Source of the DNA: Deltaproteobacteria bacterium
GTDB taxonomy: Bacteria; Desulfobacterota; JADFXK01
Assembly (NCBI GenBank): GCA_015233285.1
Contig: JADFYA010000087.1
Span: forward strand, 1 to 11,291
DNA length: 11,291 nucleotides
Direction: 5' to 3'
Under the pieces are notes generated by a model. It was not told the DNA's origin. It made no database searches and saw nothing but the letters and a program-made list of their open reading frames with translations. The position numbers and the translations under genes were made by a program. How positions within the stretch are numbered: position 1 is the first letter of the stretch; every line of letters starts with the position of its first letter. Shown here one piece after another: positions 1-6,977 of the stretch.

Positions 1-510
1 TTGGCCATTATCTTCCTGAAGGGGTTGTATAAGGGCTTTGTCAGGGAGGGATGCGGCCTGGCGGGGCTGGTGTTTGGGTTTTGGGCCGGATGTGCTCATT
101 ATCCTGAGATAAGCCCCCTTTTGAAAGGTGTCATTGAGACTTCATCTTACCGGGATATGGCGGCTTTTTTGATTTTGTTTTTTGGCAGCCTGGTCTTGTT
201 TTCCATTCTGGGTTTGATGGTGAAGCGGCTTATCAACGTTTCGTCCTTAAGAGGGCTGGATACTCTTTTGGGCGGATTACTGGGGTTGGTTAAGGGCGTG
301 TTGGTCCTGGTCGTTTTAACCTTGATCCTGATTTCCTTTTTGCCGCCGCGATCTCCTCTGCTGGGCCGCTCCCAGTCGGTGCCATATCTGGTCAAGGTAT
401 CCGGTCTGATCGCGTCGATAGTCCCGGATAAGTTGAAAAAATCATATCAGGATAATGAAAAGAATTTGATCGAGAACTGGAAAAAAACTCCCCTGAAAGT
501 GGGGAAATGA
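1..510 (+). CDS. cvpA: CvpA family membrane protein (5' partial)
   Basis: Partial gene running in from the left window edge; family members usually have another 10-15 N-terminal residues before the visible L-K-G-x-x-K-G-F-V-R-E segment, so codon 1 here (TTG) is probably not the true start. Three hydrophobic segments are visible at about residues 17-34, 53-75 and 88-113. The last is preceded by the Gly/Leu-rich L-D-T-L-L-G-G-L-L-G-L-V-K-G stretch typical of CvpA, and a short charged cytoplasmic-type tail follows. In E. coli CvpA is an inner-membrane protein linked to colicin V production and envelope stress; its molecular role is unclear. The stop lies one base before the mazG start, implying an operon. 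Family call from hydrophobic pattern and motif; the symbol is by family only. Confidence 0.75.
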   Translation: MAIIFLKGLYKGFVREGCGLAGLVFGFWAGCAHYPEISPLLKGVIETSSYRDMAAFLILFFGSLVLFSILGLMVKRLINVSSLRGLDTLLGGLLGLVKGVLVLVVLTLILISFLPPRSPLLGRSQSVPYLVKVSGLIASIVPDKLKKSYQDNEKNLIENWKKTPLKVGK

Positions 511-511
511 T

Positions 512-1324
512 ATGTCGCAACACGATACGGTGCGGGGCCTGGAGGAATTGTTCCAACTGGTCGGGCGGCTCCGGGCGGAGGATGGCTGCCCCTGGGATAA
601 GGTCCAAACTCCCTCGACAATCAAAAATTATCTGCTGGAAGAAGCCTTTGAGCTGGCTGAAGCGGTTGAGGCCGGTGATCGGGAAGGTATTGAGGAAGAG
701 CTGGGCGACCTGCTTTTTCAGGTCGTGTTCCTGACTTTTTTGCTTCAGGAACAGTGGAGTTTATCCCTGGCTGAGGCCCTGCTGGGGGTCAAAACCAAGA
801 TGATCCGGAGGCATCCTCATATTTTTGGCGATGTGACGGTGGACGGCGTGGCTGAGGTAAAGAGGAACTGGACCAAGATCAAAGCCGAAGAGAAATCTGG
901 TAAAAACAACGGCCGAATTTTGGACCGGGTCCCCAAGAACCTCCCACCTCTAATGCGGGCTCACCGGTTGTCGGAAAGAGCGGCCGGCGTTGGATTTGAC
1001 TGGGCTAGTGCCGCCCAGGTAATGGAAAAATTGGATGAAGAGGTGGCGGAACTGAAAGAAGCCATGTCCACCAACGGGCCTAAAGAACGCATTGAGGATG
1101 AACTGGGCGACGTGCTGTTCACCCTGGTCAACCTGGCCCGATTCCACGGCCTGACCGCCCATAATGCCTTGCTCAAAACCACGCTCAAGTTCGTCCACCG
1201 GTTTAACCGGGTGGAAGATGAACTGAAGCGCCAGGGGAAAGAACCGAGAACCGCGGGAATGGCCGAGATGGATCGATTATGGGATCAGGTCAAGAAAGAA
1301 CCAGTATCAAGCGAATCGGATTAG
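512..1324 (+). CDS. mazG: Nucleoside triphosphate pyrophosphohydrolase MazG
   Basis: MazG hydrolyses (d)NTPs to NMP and pyrophosphate in the cytoplasm, clearing non-canonical nucleotides and, in E. coli, affecting ppGpp/stress survival. The 270-aa protein has the usual full length (E. coli about 263) and the family opening G-C-P-W-D-K at residues 25-30. Two MazG helical domains are visible. The first has the metal-binding pattern E43/E44, E47, E63 and D66 (E-E-L-G-D-L-L-F). The second repeats it as E176/E177, E180, E197 and D200 (D-E-L-G-D-V-L-F). The linker retains R-R-H-P-H at 99-103 and P-x-x-L-P-x-L-M-R-A at 141-150, both characteristic of full-length MazG. The ATG follows the cvpA stop by one base, with a weak AGTGGGG ribosome binding site, so it is probably translationally coupled. 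High confidence. Confidence 0.95.
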   Translation: MSQHDTVRGLEELFQLVGRLRAEDGCPWDKVQTPSTIKNYLLEEAFELAEAVEAGDREGIEEELGDLLFQVVFLTFLLQEQWSLSLAEALLGVKTKMIRRHPHIFGDVTVDGVAEVKRNWTKIKAEEKSGKNNGRILDRVPKNLPPLMRAHRLSERAAGVGFDWASAAQVMEKLDEEVAELKEAMSTNGPKERIEDELGDVLFTLVNLARFHGLTAHNALLKTTLKFVHRFNRVEDELKRQGKEPRTAGMAEMDRLWDQVKKEPVSSESD

Positions 1325-1333
1325 CAATCAGGC

Positions 1334-1374
1334 GATGAGCCGACGCCGGATACCAGGTGCCGTCTCATCTTTAA
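1334..1374 (+). terminator. Possible weak hairpin between mazG and rnc
   Basis: GATGAG (1334-1339) and CTCATC (1364-1369) form a 6-bp outer stem with an imperfect, bulged interior and are followed by TTTAAACTAAA. It could act as a weak attenuator or processing site separating cvpA-mazG from rnc, but the stem is short and the T-run is only four bases. In E. coli RNase III cleaves its own leader upstream of rnc, so a leader stem here would not be surprising. Low confidence. Confidence 0.25.
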
Positions 1375-1414
1375 ACTAAATCAATTGGTGAAATAAATAC
1401 CTCTGCGGCAAATT

Positions 1415-2116
1415 ATGGATGAAGTCAATCTTCCGGATCTGGAACTTACTCTTGAGTATCATTTTAAAGATCCTCAGCTTCTAGATCAGTCATTGTGCCA
1501 CCGCTCGTTTGTCAATGAGAACCCCGGAATGGGGCTTAGGGATAACGAGCTGCTGGAATTTCTAGGCGACGCTGTTTTGGAATTGGCCATTAGAAGTCTT
1601 TTGATGAGTTCTTTTCCGATGGCCAAAGAGGGTGAATTGACTAAGATCAAATCTTCCCTGGTCAATGAAGCGTCGCTCGCCATGCTGGCCAGGGATTTAA
1701 ATCTGGGGAAATATCTTAAGTTGGGCCGCGGGGAGGAACTGACCCACGGCCGGGAAAAGGATTCCCTGCTGGCTGATTGCTTTGAGGCGGTGATTGGGGC
1801 GGTTTACCAGGATGGGGGATTGGACCCGGCCGAGCAGATGATTGAGGTTTTTTTTACCCCGTTGTTGGACCGGGCCCGCCCGCAGGAATTGGTTAAAGAT
1901 TTTAAAACGATGTTGCAGGAACACTGCCAAGAGGTGTACAAGGAAACCCCTGATTACAACGTGGAAAGGGAGATCGGGCCGGATCACAATAAGACCTTTT
2001 TTGTCACTTTGAGCGTCCAAGGGAAAATATTGGCTCGGGGCCAGGGACGGTCTAAGAAAACGGCCGAACAAGCCGCGGCCCAAGAAGCACTCCAGGGTTT
2101 GGGTATAATAGTTTGA
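1415..2116 (+). CDS. rnc: Ribonuclease III
   Basis: RNase III cleaves double-stranded RNA, maturing rRNA precursors and some mRNAs in the cytoplasm. The 233-aa product has standard length and architecture. The endonuclease domain (about 8-150) carries the signature N-E-L-L-E-F-L-G-D at 44-52 with catalytic E48 and D52, and the second acidic pair D121 and E124 in A-D-C-F-E-A-V-I-G-A. A double-stranded RNA-binding domain spans about 160-230, ending with the K-K-T-A-E-Q-A-A-A-Q-E-A helix. The ATG is the only conventional start: an in-frame TAA lies at 1394-1396. No good Shine-Dalgarno is visible before it, which is unusual for its neighbours and may indicate weak or regulated initiation. The gene overlaps the next by four bases. 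High confidence. Confidence 0.96.
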   Translation: MDEVNLPDLELTLEYHFKDPQLLDQSLCHRSFVNENPGMGLRDNELLEFLGDAVLELAIRSLLMSSFPMAKEGELTKIKSSLVNEASLAMLARDLNLGKYLKLGRGEELTHGREKDSLLADCFEAVIGAVYQDGGLDPAEQMIEVFFTPLLDRARPQELVKDFKTMLQEHCQEVYKETPDYNVEREIGPDHNKTFFVTLSVQGKILARGQGRSKKTAEQAAAQEALQGLGIIV

Positions 2117-3129
2117 AGTTATTTATTATACCCATCTTTATCCCCCAATCCGGATGTCCTCACCAGTGCATTTTTTGCGATCAGTCAAGAATCACCGGAC
2201 AGAAAGAAGAACCACGGGACACGGGCTGGATTCGAGACACCATCGAGCGGGGCCTAGCCTCCAACCGGATAAAACCTGGATTAGAGGTGGTTGTGGCCTT
2301 CTACGGAGGCAATTTTTCCGGGCTGACACTGGACCGGCAAGAACAACTGTTGCGGGAGGTCCAACCTTTCCGGCAGAACGGGCTGGTGGATTACATCCGC
2401 ATATCCACGCGACCCGACGCCATCGACTCGCCCCGGTTGGCTTTTTTGAAGGAACGGGGAGTCAAGACGATTGAATTGGGCGTGCAGTCGCTCGACGACC
2501 AGGTGCTGGGCTTATCCGGCCGGGGGCACCCGGCGGCCACCGCAGTTGAAGCGGCGAAATTGATCAAACATTTCGGATTCAATCTGGGCATTCAGTTAAT
2601 GACGGGTTTACCAGGGCAGGATCGGGACAGTGTCCGGCGGACTACGGCTGTGGTTATCTCGCTCGGGCCGGATTTGGTCCGCATCTATCCCACCCTGGTC
2701 ATCAAAGACACGCCTCTGGCCCGCCTCTATAACCAGGGTCGATATCAGCCCCAGTCGCTGGACGAGGCCGTTGACCAGGCTGCGGAGATGGTGGCCGCGT
2801 TTGAATCCGCCGGTATTGCCGTGGCCCGGGTGGGATTGATGATCACCGAAGACATGATGAGTTCGGGCGCAATACTGGCCGGACCCTGGCACCCGGCCTT
2901 CGGTGATCTGGTCAAATCGCAATTACTAACCGACCGGATCATATCCGACGCAGCAGGCCGGGTTGATCGGGCCGTAGAAGTATCCGTCATGGCCCATCCG
3001 CGTGACGTGTCATTATTGACCGGTCATCAGCGGCGAGGATTGGGCCGGGTGCAACTTGCTCTGAACGCCGGCAAGGTGACGCTGAAGCCGACCGAAGAAG
3101 TTCCCGTGGGGTATCCTCATGTCATTTAA
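2113..3129 (+). CDS. Radical SAM protein, Elp3-like (COG1243-type) without acetyltransferase domain
   Basis: The 338-aa protein has the radical SAM [4Fe-4S] motif C-P-H-Q-C-I-F-C with cysteines C15, C19 and C22. The A-F-Y-G-G-N-F-S-G block (62-70) follows, then I-S-T-R-P-D-A-I (97-104), E-L-G-V-Q-S (121-126) and G-I-Q-L-M-T-G-L-P-G (159-168). All are typical of the Elp3/HemN-like branch. The C-terminal A-G-P-W-H-P-A-F-G-D-L-V (256-267) recalls the Elp3-like set that sits beside rnc in several Gram-positive and deltaproteobacterial genomes. It ends without a GNAT acetyltransferase domain, so the tRNA-acetylating activity of eukaryotic Elp3 should not be assumed; the substrate is unknown, with RNA modification an inference from rnc and era. 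The start is TTG, overlapping the rnc stop (TTGA), so translation is probably coupled. Family certain, function not. Confidence 0.85.
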   Translation: MKLFIIPIFIPQSGCPHQCIFCDQSRITGQKEEPRDTGWIRDTIERGLASNRIKPGLEVVVAFYGGNFSGLTLDRQEQLLREVQPFRQNGLVDYIRISTRPDAIDSPRLAFLKERGVKTIELGVQSLDDQVLGLSGRGHPAATAVEAAKLIKHFGFNLGIQLMTGLPGQDRDSVRRTTAVVISLGPDLVRIYPTLVIKDTPLARLYNQGRYQPQSLDEAVDQAAEMVAAFESAGIAVARVGLMITEDMMSSGAILAGPWHPAFGDLVKSQLLTDRIISDAAGRVDRAVEVSVMAHPRDVSLLTGHQRRGLGRVQLALNAGKVTLKPTEEVPVGYPHVI

Positions 3130-4021
3130 GTCAGGGTTCGTAGCCCTTATCGGCCCGCCCAATTCAGGCAAATCGACACTCCTGAATAACATCTTGGGCT
3201 GGAAACTGGCCATCACCTCGCCCAAGCCGCAGACCACCCGGAATCGTATTTTAGGGGTGAAGACGACACCTGAATACCAGGCTATTTTCCTGGATACTCC
3301 TGGTATGCACCGGTCCAATAATCCTTTAAACCAGGCCCTGGTGGCTGTGGCGGTGGAAGCCTTGGCCGAGGTGGACCTGGCCGTAGTCGTCATGGATGTG
3401 TTTTATCGCCGGGGTGATGCCTTAGAAGCAGTCATCACCAACCTGCAGAAGGTCAATACGCCGGTCATCCTGGCCCTCAATAAGGTCGACCTGGTCAAAA
3501 AACAAGAACTCCTGCCCATGCTCGAAGACCTGGCCACCCGGCGTCCCTGGGAGGCAGTGGTGCCCATTTCCGCCTTGACCGGTCTTCAGGTGGATGACTT
3601 GCTCCAAGAGGTGGCCGGGTTACTGCCGGAAGGCCCCCAGTATTATCCGGAAGACATGGACACGGACCAGACGGAGCGATTTATCGTCTCGGAACTAATC
3701 CGGGAACAGGTCTTTCTTAAGACTTTTGATGAAATTCCTTATTCCGCCGCGGTGATAATCGAGTCCTTCCGGGAAGATGAACAAAAAGGCATGATTTTCA
3801 TAGAAGCCGTCATCCAGGTGGAGCGGGAATCCCAAAAGGGCATCGTTATCGGCAAACAAGGCCAAAAGCTAAAGACCATCGGTCAAGCCGCCAGAAAGGG
3901 CATCGAAACCTTGCTAGGCAGCCGGGTCTATCTGGGCCTGCACGTTAAAGTGGCCAAGAACTGGGCCAGTGATCCCAGGGCCCTCAAAAGGCTGATTACG
4001 GATAGTCAGAAGCCGGGCTAA
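3119..4021 (+). CDS. era: GTPase Era
   Basis: Era is an essential Ras-like GTPase that binds 16S rRNA near its 3' end and supports 30S subunit maturation at the inner membrane/cytoplasm. The 300-aa product has the GTPase motifs in order: P-loop G-P-P-N-S-G-K-S-T at 12-20, the Era-specific switch S-P-K-P-Q-T-T-R at 34-41, D-T-P-G at 59-62, N-K-V-D at 121-124, and S-A-L at 151-153. The C-terminal KH domain (about 200-285) contains the RNA-binding loop I-G-K-Q-G-Q-K around 244-250. The ATG lies 11 bases inside the end of the radical SAM gene, with GTGGGG about 7 bases upstream as ribosome binding site. Linkage to rnc is the common bacterial arrangement and couples rRNA cleavage to subunit assembly. 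High confidence. Confidence 0.97.
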   Translation: MSFKSGFVALIGPPNSGKSTLLNNILGWKLAITSPKPQTTRNRILGVKTTPEYQAIFLDTPGMHRSNNPLNQALVAVAVEALAEVDLAVVVMDVFYRRGDALEAVITNLQKVNTPVILALNKVDLVKKQELLPMLEDLATRRPWEAVVPISALTGLQVDDLLQEVAGLLPEGPQYYPEDMDTDQTERFIVSELIREQVFLKTFDEIPYSAAVIIESFREDEQKGMIFIEAVIQVERESQKGIVIGKQGQKLKTIGQAARKGIETLLGSRVYLGLHVKVAKNWASDPRALKRLITDSQKPG

Positions 4022-4055
4022 AAATAATCTCCGGCCGGCGGGAAGGAGAATGATT

Positions 4056-4901
4056 ATGCGGATCTTACTCACTGTCTTGTTCACTATTATAGCTCTGGAA
4101 CTCGTAATCATGCCGTCTCCAGCGGTGGCAGGCCGGGCAGCCGAGAATGCCTTGAAACCAGTCGGCGGGTCGGTCACGGATGGAGGTATGGCGAAGGATA
4201 GTCAAAACCGGACGGGGCCGGTCCTCATGGCCTCTGCGGAGAAACCAACTGTGCCAATGGCAAAGGAGGGCGCGATGCTGGAACAAGTCTTGAAGAGCAT
4301 TTCCTGGCTAGGACATGATTGTTTTTTGATCGCCGGCAAAAAGAATATCTACTTTGATCCATACCAGATCAACCCTGGTCCCACGGCCGACATTATTTTC
4401 ATCTCTCATGAGCATTTTGATCACTGTTCGCCGGATGATGTGAAAAAGATTCAAGGTCCCCAGACGATTATCGTCACGGAAAAAGATTCGGCCAAGAAGC
4501 TCACGGGGAACATCAAGATCATGACGCCCGGCGATAAAATCACCATTGACGACGTGGTGGTGGAGGCGGTGCCGGCGTATAACACCGACAAGAATTTTCA
4601 CCCCCAGTCAAATAAATGGCTGGGGTTTATTGTGACCGTTGACGGGGTTCGTATCTACCATGCCGGTGATACGGATTTCATCCCGGAAATGAAAGATTTT
4701 AAGGTCGACATCGCCTTTATCCCGGTCTCGGGCACTTATGTCATGGACGCGCCGGAAGGGATCAAGGCGGCCCTGGCCATTAACCCCAAGGTGGCCATCC
4801 CCATGCACTACGGGGCCATCGTTGGTAGTGAATCGGACGCCAAGGCTTTTGCGGAGGCATTACAAGGTAAGATCAGGGTGGAGATTTTAAAAAAGAAATA
4901 G
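4056..4901 (+). CDS. Secreted metallo-beta-lactamase-fold hydrolase (UlaG/COG2220-like), with a possible internal start
   Basis: Start chosen at 4056 because AAGGAG (4043-4048) is 7 bases away; an ATG at 4050 is too close. The 281-aa product opens with a Sec signal peptide (M-R-I-L-L, hydrophobic core, P-S-P-A-V-A then G). A low-complexity linker of about 45 residues follows, then an MBL domain. Zinc ligands appear as S-H-E-H-F-D-H (H118, H120, D122, H123), H-A-G-D-T-D (D205) and a late M-H-Y (H251). The start of the domain, S-W-L-G-H-D-C-F, and the spacing resemble UlaG-type small hydrolases of about 210 residues, usually cytoplasmic. Substrate unknown. A second in-frame ATG at 4275 has an excellent Shine-Dalgarno and gives exactly the 208-aa MBL domain, so two isoforms are possible. 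The gene is followed by a strong terminator. Confidence 0.85.
   Translation: MRILLTVLFTIIALELVIMPSPAVAGRAAENALKPVGGSVTDGGMAKDSQNRTGPVLMASAEKPTVPMAKEGAMLEQVLKSISWLGHDCFLIAGKKNIYFDPYQINPGPTADIIFISHEHFDHCSPDDVKKIQGPQTIIVTEKDSAKKLTGNIKIMTPGDKITIDDVVVEAVPAYNTDKNFHPQSNKWLGFIVTVDGVRIYHAGDTDFIPEMKDFKVDIAFIPVSGTYVMDAPEGIKAALAINPKVAIPMHYGAIVGSESDAKAFAEALQGKIRVEILKKK
4263..4277 (+). promoter_or_regulatory. Internal Shine-Dalgarno plus in-frame ATG inside the MBL gene
   Basis: AAGGAGG at 4263-4269 is followed after five bases by ATG at 4275-4277, in frame with the gene that starts at 4056. It is a better ribosome binding site than that of the upstream start. Initiation here would make a leaderless protein of 208 residues beginning M-L-E-Q-V-L-K-S-I-S-W-L-G-H-D, which is where cytosolic members of the family normally begin. 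Seen directly; its use in the cell is inference. Confidence 0.6.
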
Positions 4902-4932
4902 CCCGAGGTGGGCCCGACCGGATGTTATGTCA

Positions 4933-4979
4933 AGAAGACGCAAGGACGCGATGTATATTGTTCTTGCGTCTTTTATTTT
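4933..4979 (+). terminator. Rho-independent terminator after the MBL gene
   Basis: An inverted repeat with core AAGACGCAAG (4935-4944) and CTTGCGTCTT (4963-4972) extends to about 15 pairs (4933-4947 with 4960-4974, including G-U pairs) around a 12-base loop. It runs into TTTTATTTT. It lies 31 bases after the MBL stop and fits the end of that transcript and probably of the era block. Confidence 0.85.
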
Positions 4980-5426
4980 GTGGGAGATCGTTTTCCTGTC
5001 CGTTCGTTTCATCGGTGTTCATCCATCCTCTTGGGGTAAAGGCCCGGTGAGGAAACATCTTGGCACGTATATTGTATCCAGTACAGGTCAAGGCAACTCG
5101 ACAGAAGTATCAAGGATGGCTCAAGGGCAAGTTTTTCTCGATGCAACATCGCTGGTCCTTGGATTCAATAAAGATTCACAACATCCTGATAGGGGCAAAA
5201 ATTTCCTGGCCGGTCCGGAGGCGCGATCATCGCCACCTGTAAGATAGGCACTAACTGCCTGGCCTGAGGTCAAGAAAAGATTATAGCTCTGAGTTGCCGG
5301 CAACAGTCCCGGATGTTATTAAGATTATTAGTGCCAGCCAATGGCCCGGCCATCCAGGTCAGCACCAAGGAGGGCGCTGTTCCAGCCGGTCTTCCTCCAC
5401 CAGCTTCTTCTAAGAAAGGGATGTCC
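4980..5426. other. Gene-poor stretch before the 146-aa unknown gene
   Basis: About 450 bases without a convincing gene. The open frames here lack ribosome binding sites and recognisable protein features, and the longest (4927-5247) begins inside the terminator stem. Visible items are a sigma-54-like site (5061-5076), a perfect 12-bp palindrome GTTGCCGGCAAC (5293-5304), and GGCACTAA near 5248 with its complement TTAGTGCC near 5327. The stretch probably holds the promoter and a long leader for the following genes. Confidence 0.5.
5061..5076 (+). promoter_or_regulatory. Candidate sigma-54 (-24/-12) promoter, imperfect
   Basis: TGGCAC (5061-5066), a 5-base spacer, then TTGTA (5072-5076). The -24 half is perfect and extended on its left side by a T; the -12 half has GT in place of the conserved GC. 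If used, transcription would start near 5088, about 340 bases upstream of the next gene. Its position before a possible flagellar chaperone gene fits sigma-54 control, but the -12 mismatch lowers confidence. Confidence 0.35.
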
Positions 5427-5867
5427 ATGGTTATCAACCTAGATGAATATCGCAAGCGAAAGATTGAAACGGAGTCTGCCCCACAACATGTCATCGAGCG
5501 GACCGGCATGGATGACCTCCAATTTTCCGGGGACCTGATTGCGCTTCACAGCTCTTCATTTCGCACTCTTGAAGATCTGGAAAAGATCCGTCCCGGGACC
5601 CCGGTTAGGACGACCACCCTTTTTCGGACTACAGATCACCGGTACGCCCTAAATATCCGGAGTTTCGTGATTGGCGTCCCGGACATGCCGGAATACAGTT
5701 GGGCCGAACTTTATGATGATGCTGAAAGTGTTTATCATCGGTTGGACGGTGACGATATCTGTGAGCCATTGATTGTCCGGGCGGCAGAAATCGACGATAG
5801 TTTCAGAGAACTGTGCCTCAATTTACTCGCCTCCCCAACCCGGCGCATCGCCTCGGAAAAGGGGTAG
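5427..5867 (+). CDS. Hypothetical protein, 146 aa, unknown function
   Basis: I do not recognise this protein. The start at 5427 is chosen because GAAAGGG (5414-5420) lies six bases upstream; an ATG at 5421 is adjacent to that site, and the open frame continues upstream to 5313 without a ribosome binding site. It opens with M-V-I-N-L-D-E-Y-R-K-R-K, a charged N-terminus seen on small soluble proteins of deltaproteobacteria. There is no signal peptide, membrane segment or cysteine-rich motif. The rest is acidic with mixed hydrophobic stretches (for example F-V-I-G-V-P at 80-85 and W-A-E-L-Y-D-D-A at 92-99), suggesting a small globular cytoplasmic domain. It lies 35 bases ahead of the FlgN/FliT-like gene in the same direction, so the two are probably co-transcribed and may share a flagellar or regulatory role (inference). 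Confidence 0.65.
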   Translation: MVINLDEYRKRKIETESAPQHVIERTGMDDLQFSGDLIALHSSSFRTLEDLEKIRPGTPVRTTTLFRTTDHRYALNIRSFVIGVPDMPEYSWAELYDDAESVYHRLDGDDICEPLIVRAAEIDDSFRELCLNLLASPTRRIASEKG

Positions 5868-5902
5868 ATAGACCCTCTCGAACGTTTGGGTCTGGACGGA
5901 CC

Positions 5903-6373
5903 ATGGATATGGATATCGATCAAAAGAAGGAATTCTATAATTTGCTCAGCCGGATGACCAGCGAGGTGGAGAAGGTGCTGTCTCTCACGCTGGAAATCGG
6001 CCGGGCGATGGAAGATGAAAACCTTTCAAATCTGGGAAATCTGATCGATCGGCGGCAAGACAAGTTTGATTTGATGAATTCTATCTATCAGCAGGAGGTG
6101 TCCAGGCTGATTCAAGTATTTGAGGCTCTTCCTGGGTACCCTGAGCGGTTGACGGATGATCTATCTAAAGAAATTATCCGAAAGATCGGTGACTGCCGTG
6201 AGTTAATCAAGAAAATTAATGATCATGACAGCGCCAACCTGGCCTTGGCCCAAAAAAAGCGTCATGAGTTCAAGACGGCCATAAAAAGTGTCCGCGATAA
6301 ACGTAAGACGGCAAGGACTTATGGCAAGATGTCGATGTCACATGATTTCAGAATATTCGACGACACAGCCTGA
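5903..6373 (+). CDS. Helical protein resembling flagellar export chaperones (FlgN/FliT-like)
   Basis: The 156-aa product is almost entirely charged helix, with likely coiled coil over about 5-75 and 85-140, and no signal or membrane segment. Features recalling FlgN/FliT chaperones are the N-terminal helix ending L-I-D-R-R-Q-D-K-F-D-L-M (48-58) and the tail K-R-K-T-A-R-T-Y-G followed by F-R-I-F-D near the end. In those chaperones a helical body binds hook-associated or cap proteins and the C-terminal tail is client-binding. The similarity is by pattern only, and any small helical adaptor could look like this. Start uncertain: ATG at 5903 or 5909, with GGACGGA just upstream; an open frame back to 5813 overlaps the previous gene and is not favoured. 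No other flagellar gene is in the window. Confidence 0.6.
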   Translation: MDMDIDQKKEFYNLLSRMTSEVEKVLSLTLEIGRAMEDENLSNLGNLIDRRQDKFDLMNSIYQQEVSRLIQVFEALPGYPERLTDDLSKEIIRKIGDCRELIKKINDHDSANLALAQKKRHEFKTAIKSVRDKRKTARTYGKMSMSHDFRIFDDTA

Positions 6374-6417
6374 TCCGGCCGTTGGTCTGAGAGAGGCGAC
6401 CTGGTGGCCGGTCACTC

Positions 6418-6450
6418 GTTACCGGTTGTCTTCGGCGAGTAACCAGTAAC
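6418..6450 (-). other. Hairpin between convergent genes
   Basis: GTTACCGGTT (6418-6427) and AACCAGTAAC (6441-6450) form a 10-bp stem around a 13-base loop. It is best on the minus strand, where the one mismatch becomes a G-U pair. It lies between the ends of the FlgN/FliT-like gene and the cupin gene and may help end transcription, but no T-tract follows on either side. The rest of 6374-6532 shows nothing identifiable. Confidence 0.3.
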
Positions 6451-6532
6451 AAGCAGCCGGCAACAGGTGCTTTCGGAAGCGTCACTTAAAGCCGCATCAA
6501 GTACATCTAAGTCAGGCTGGAAAGATCCTGAA

Positions 6533-6874
6533 CTAGTCCACCGGGCCGGCTACGACCAGAATGACCAGGTCGGAGTTGCCGATGTTTTTTAAGGCGTGTA
6601 ACGAGCCGGTCGGGATCCAAACGGCATCGAGTGGGCCGACCTGTCTGGTTTCATCATCTACAGTCATTTCTCCAGTCCCCTCCATGATCATGTAGATCTC
6701 TTCCATAGGGTCTACATGCCCTTCTATCGATTGCTCCGGCTCCAAGATGGCCAGGGCCAGGAATCCGATATCTTTAAGCGTCCTCCTGTCTAAGATCATC
6801 CTGGCGACGGCGCCGCGATGGGCCAGGTAGGTTGTAGCTAATACTTCTTCACTATTGACGTTTCTGACAATCAT
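6533..6874 (-). CDS. Small single-domain cupin protein
   Basis: The product is a single-domain cupin of 113 residues, a small beta-barrel that commonly binds a metal or small ligand in the cytoplasm. The start at 6874 is chosen because AAGGAG (6881-6886 on the complement) is six bases upstream; the ATG at 6880 abuts that site and the frame open to 6982 has no other support. Cupin motif 1 is G-H-V-D-P-M-E-E-I-Y-M-I-M-E-G-T-G (52-68). It keeps H53 and E59 but has D55 where the second metal-binding histidine is usual. Motif 2 is intact: G80, P88, G90, H93 and N97 in G-P-L-D-A-V-W-I-P-T-G-S-L-H-A-L-K-N. Metal binding may therefore be altered. Function and partner unknown; it stands alone, convergent with the gene to its left and divergent from the lipoprotein genes. 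Confidence 0.85.
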   Translation of the reverse strand: MIVRNVNSEEVLATTYLAHRGAVARMILDRRTLKDIGFLALAILEPEQSIEGHVDPMEEIYMIMEGTGEMTVDDETRQVGPLDAVWIPTGSLHALKNIGNSDLVILVVAGPVD

Positions 6875-6977
6875 GCTCATCTCCTTATGGTTGTTATTCG
6901 CTCCGGCGCGACCTGCGGCTCCGGTCCTATTAAGACTTGAGTTCGGCGAGTTTTTTAAATTAAGTACAAGAAATATA

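Noticed and set aside
2104..2109. Perfect TATAAT at the end of rnc
   Set aside because: No -35-like hexamer lies about 17 bases upstream, and transcription would start within the next gene's start codon.
4927..5247. Open frame of 106 codons after the MBL gene
   Set aside because: It begins inside the terminator stem, has no ribosome binding site, and its sequence shows no domain or credible composition beyond one chance hydrophobic stretch.
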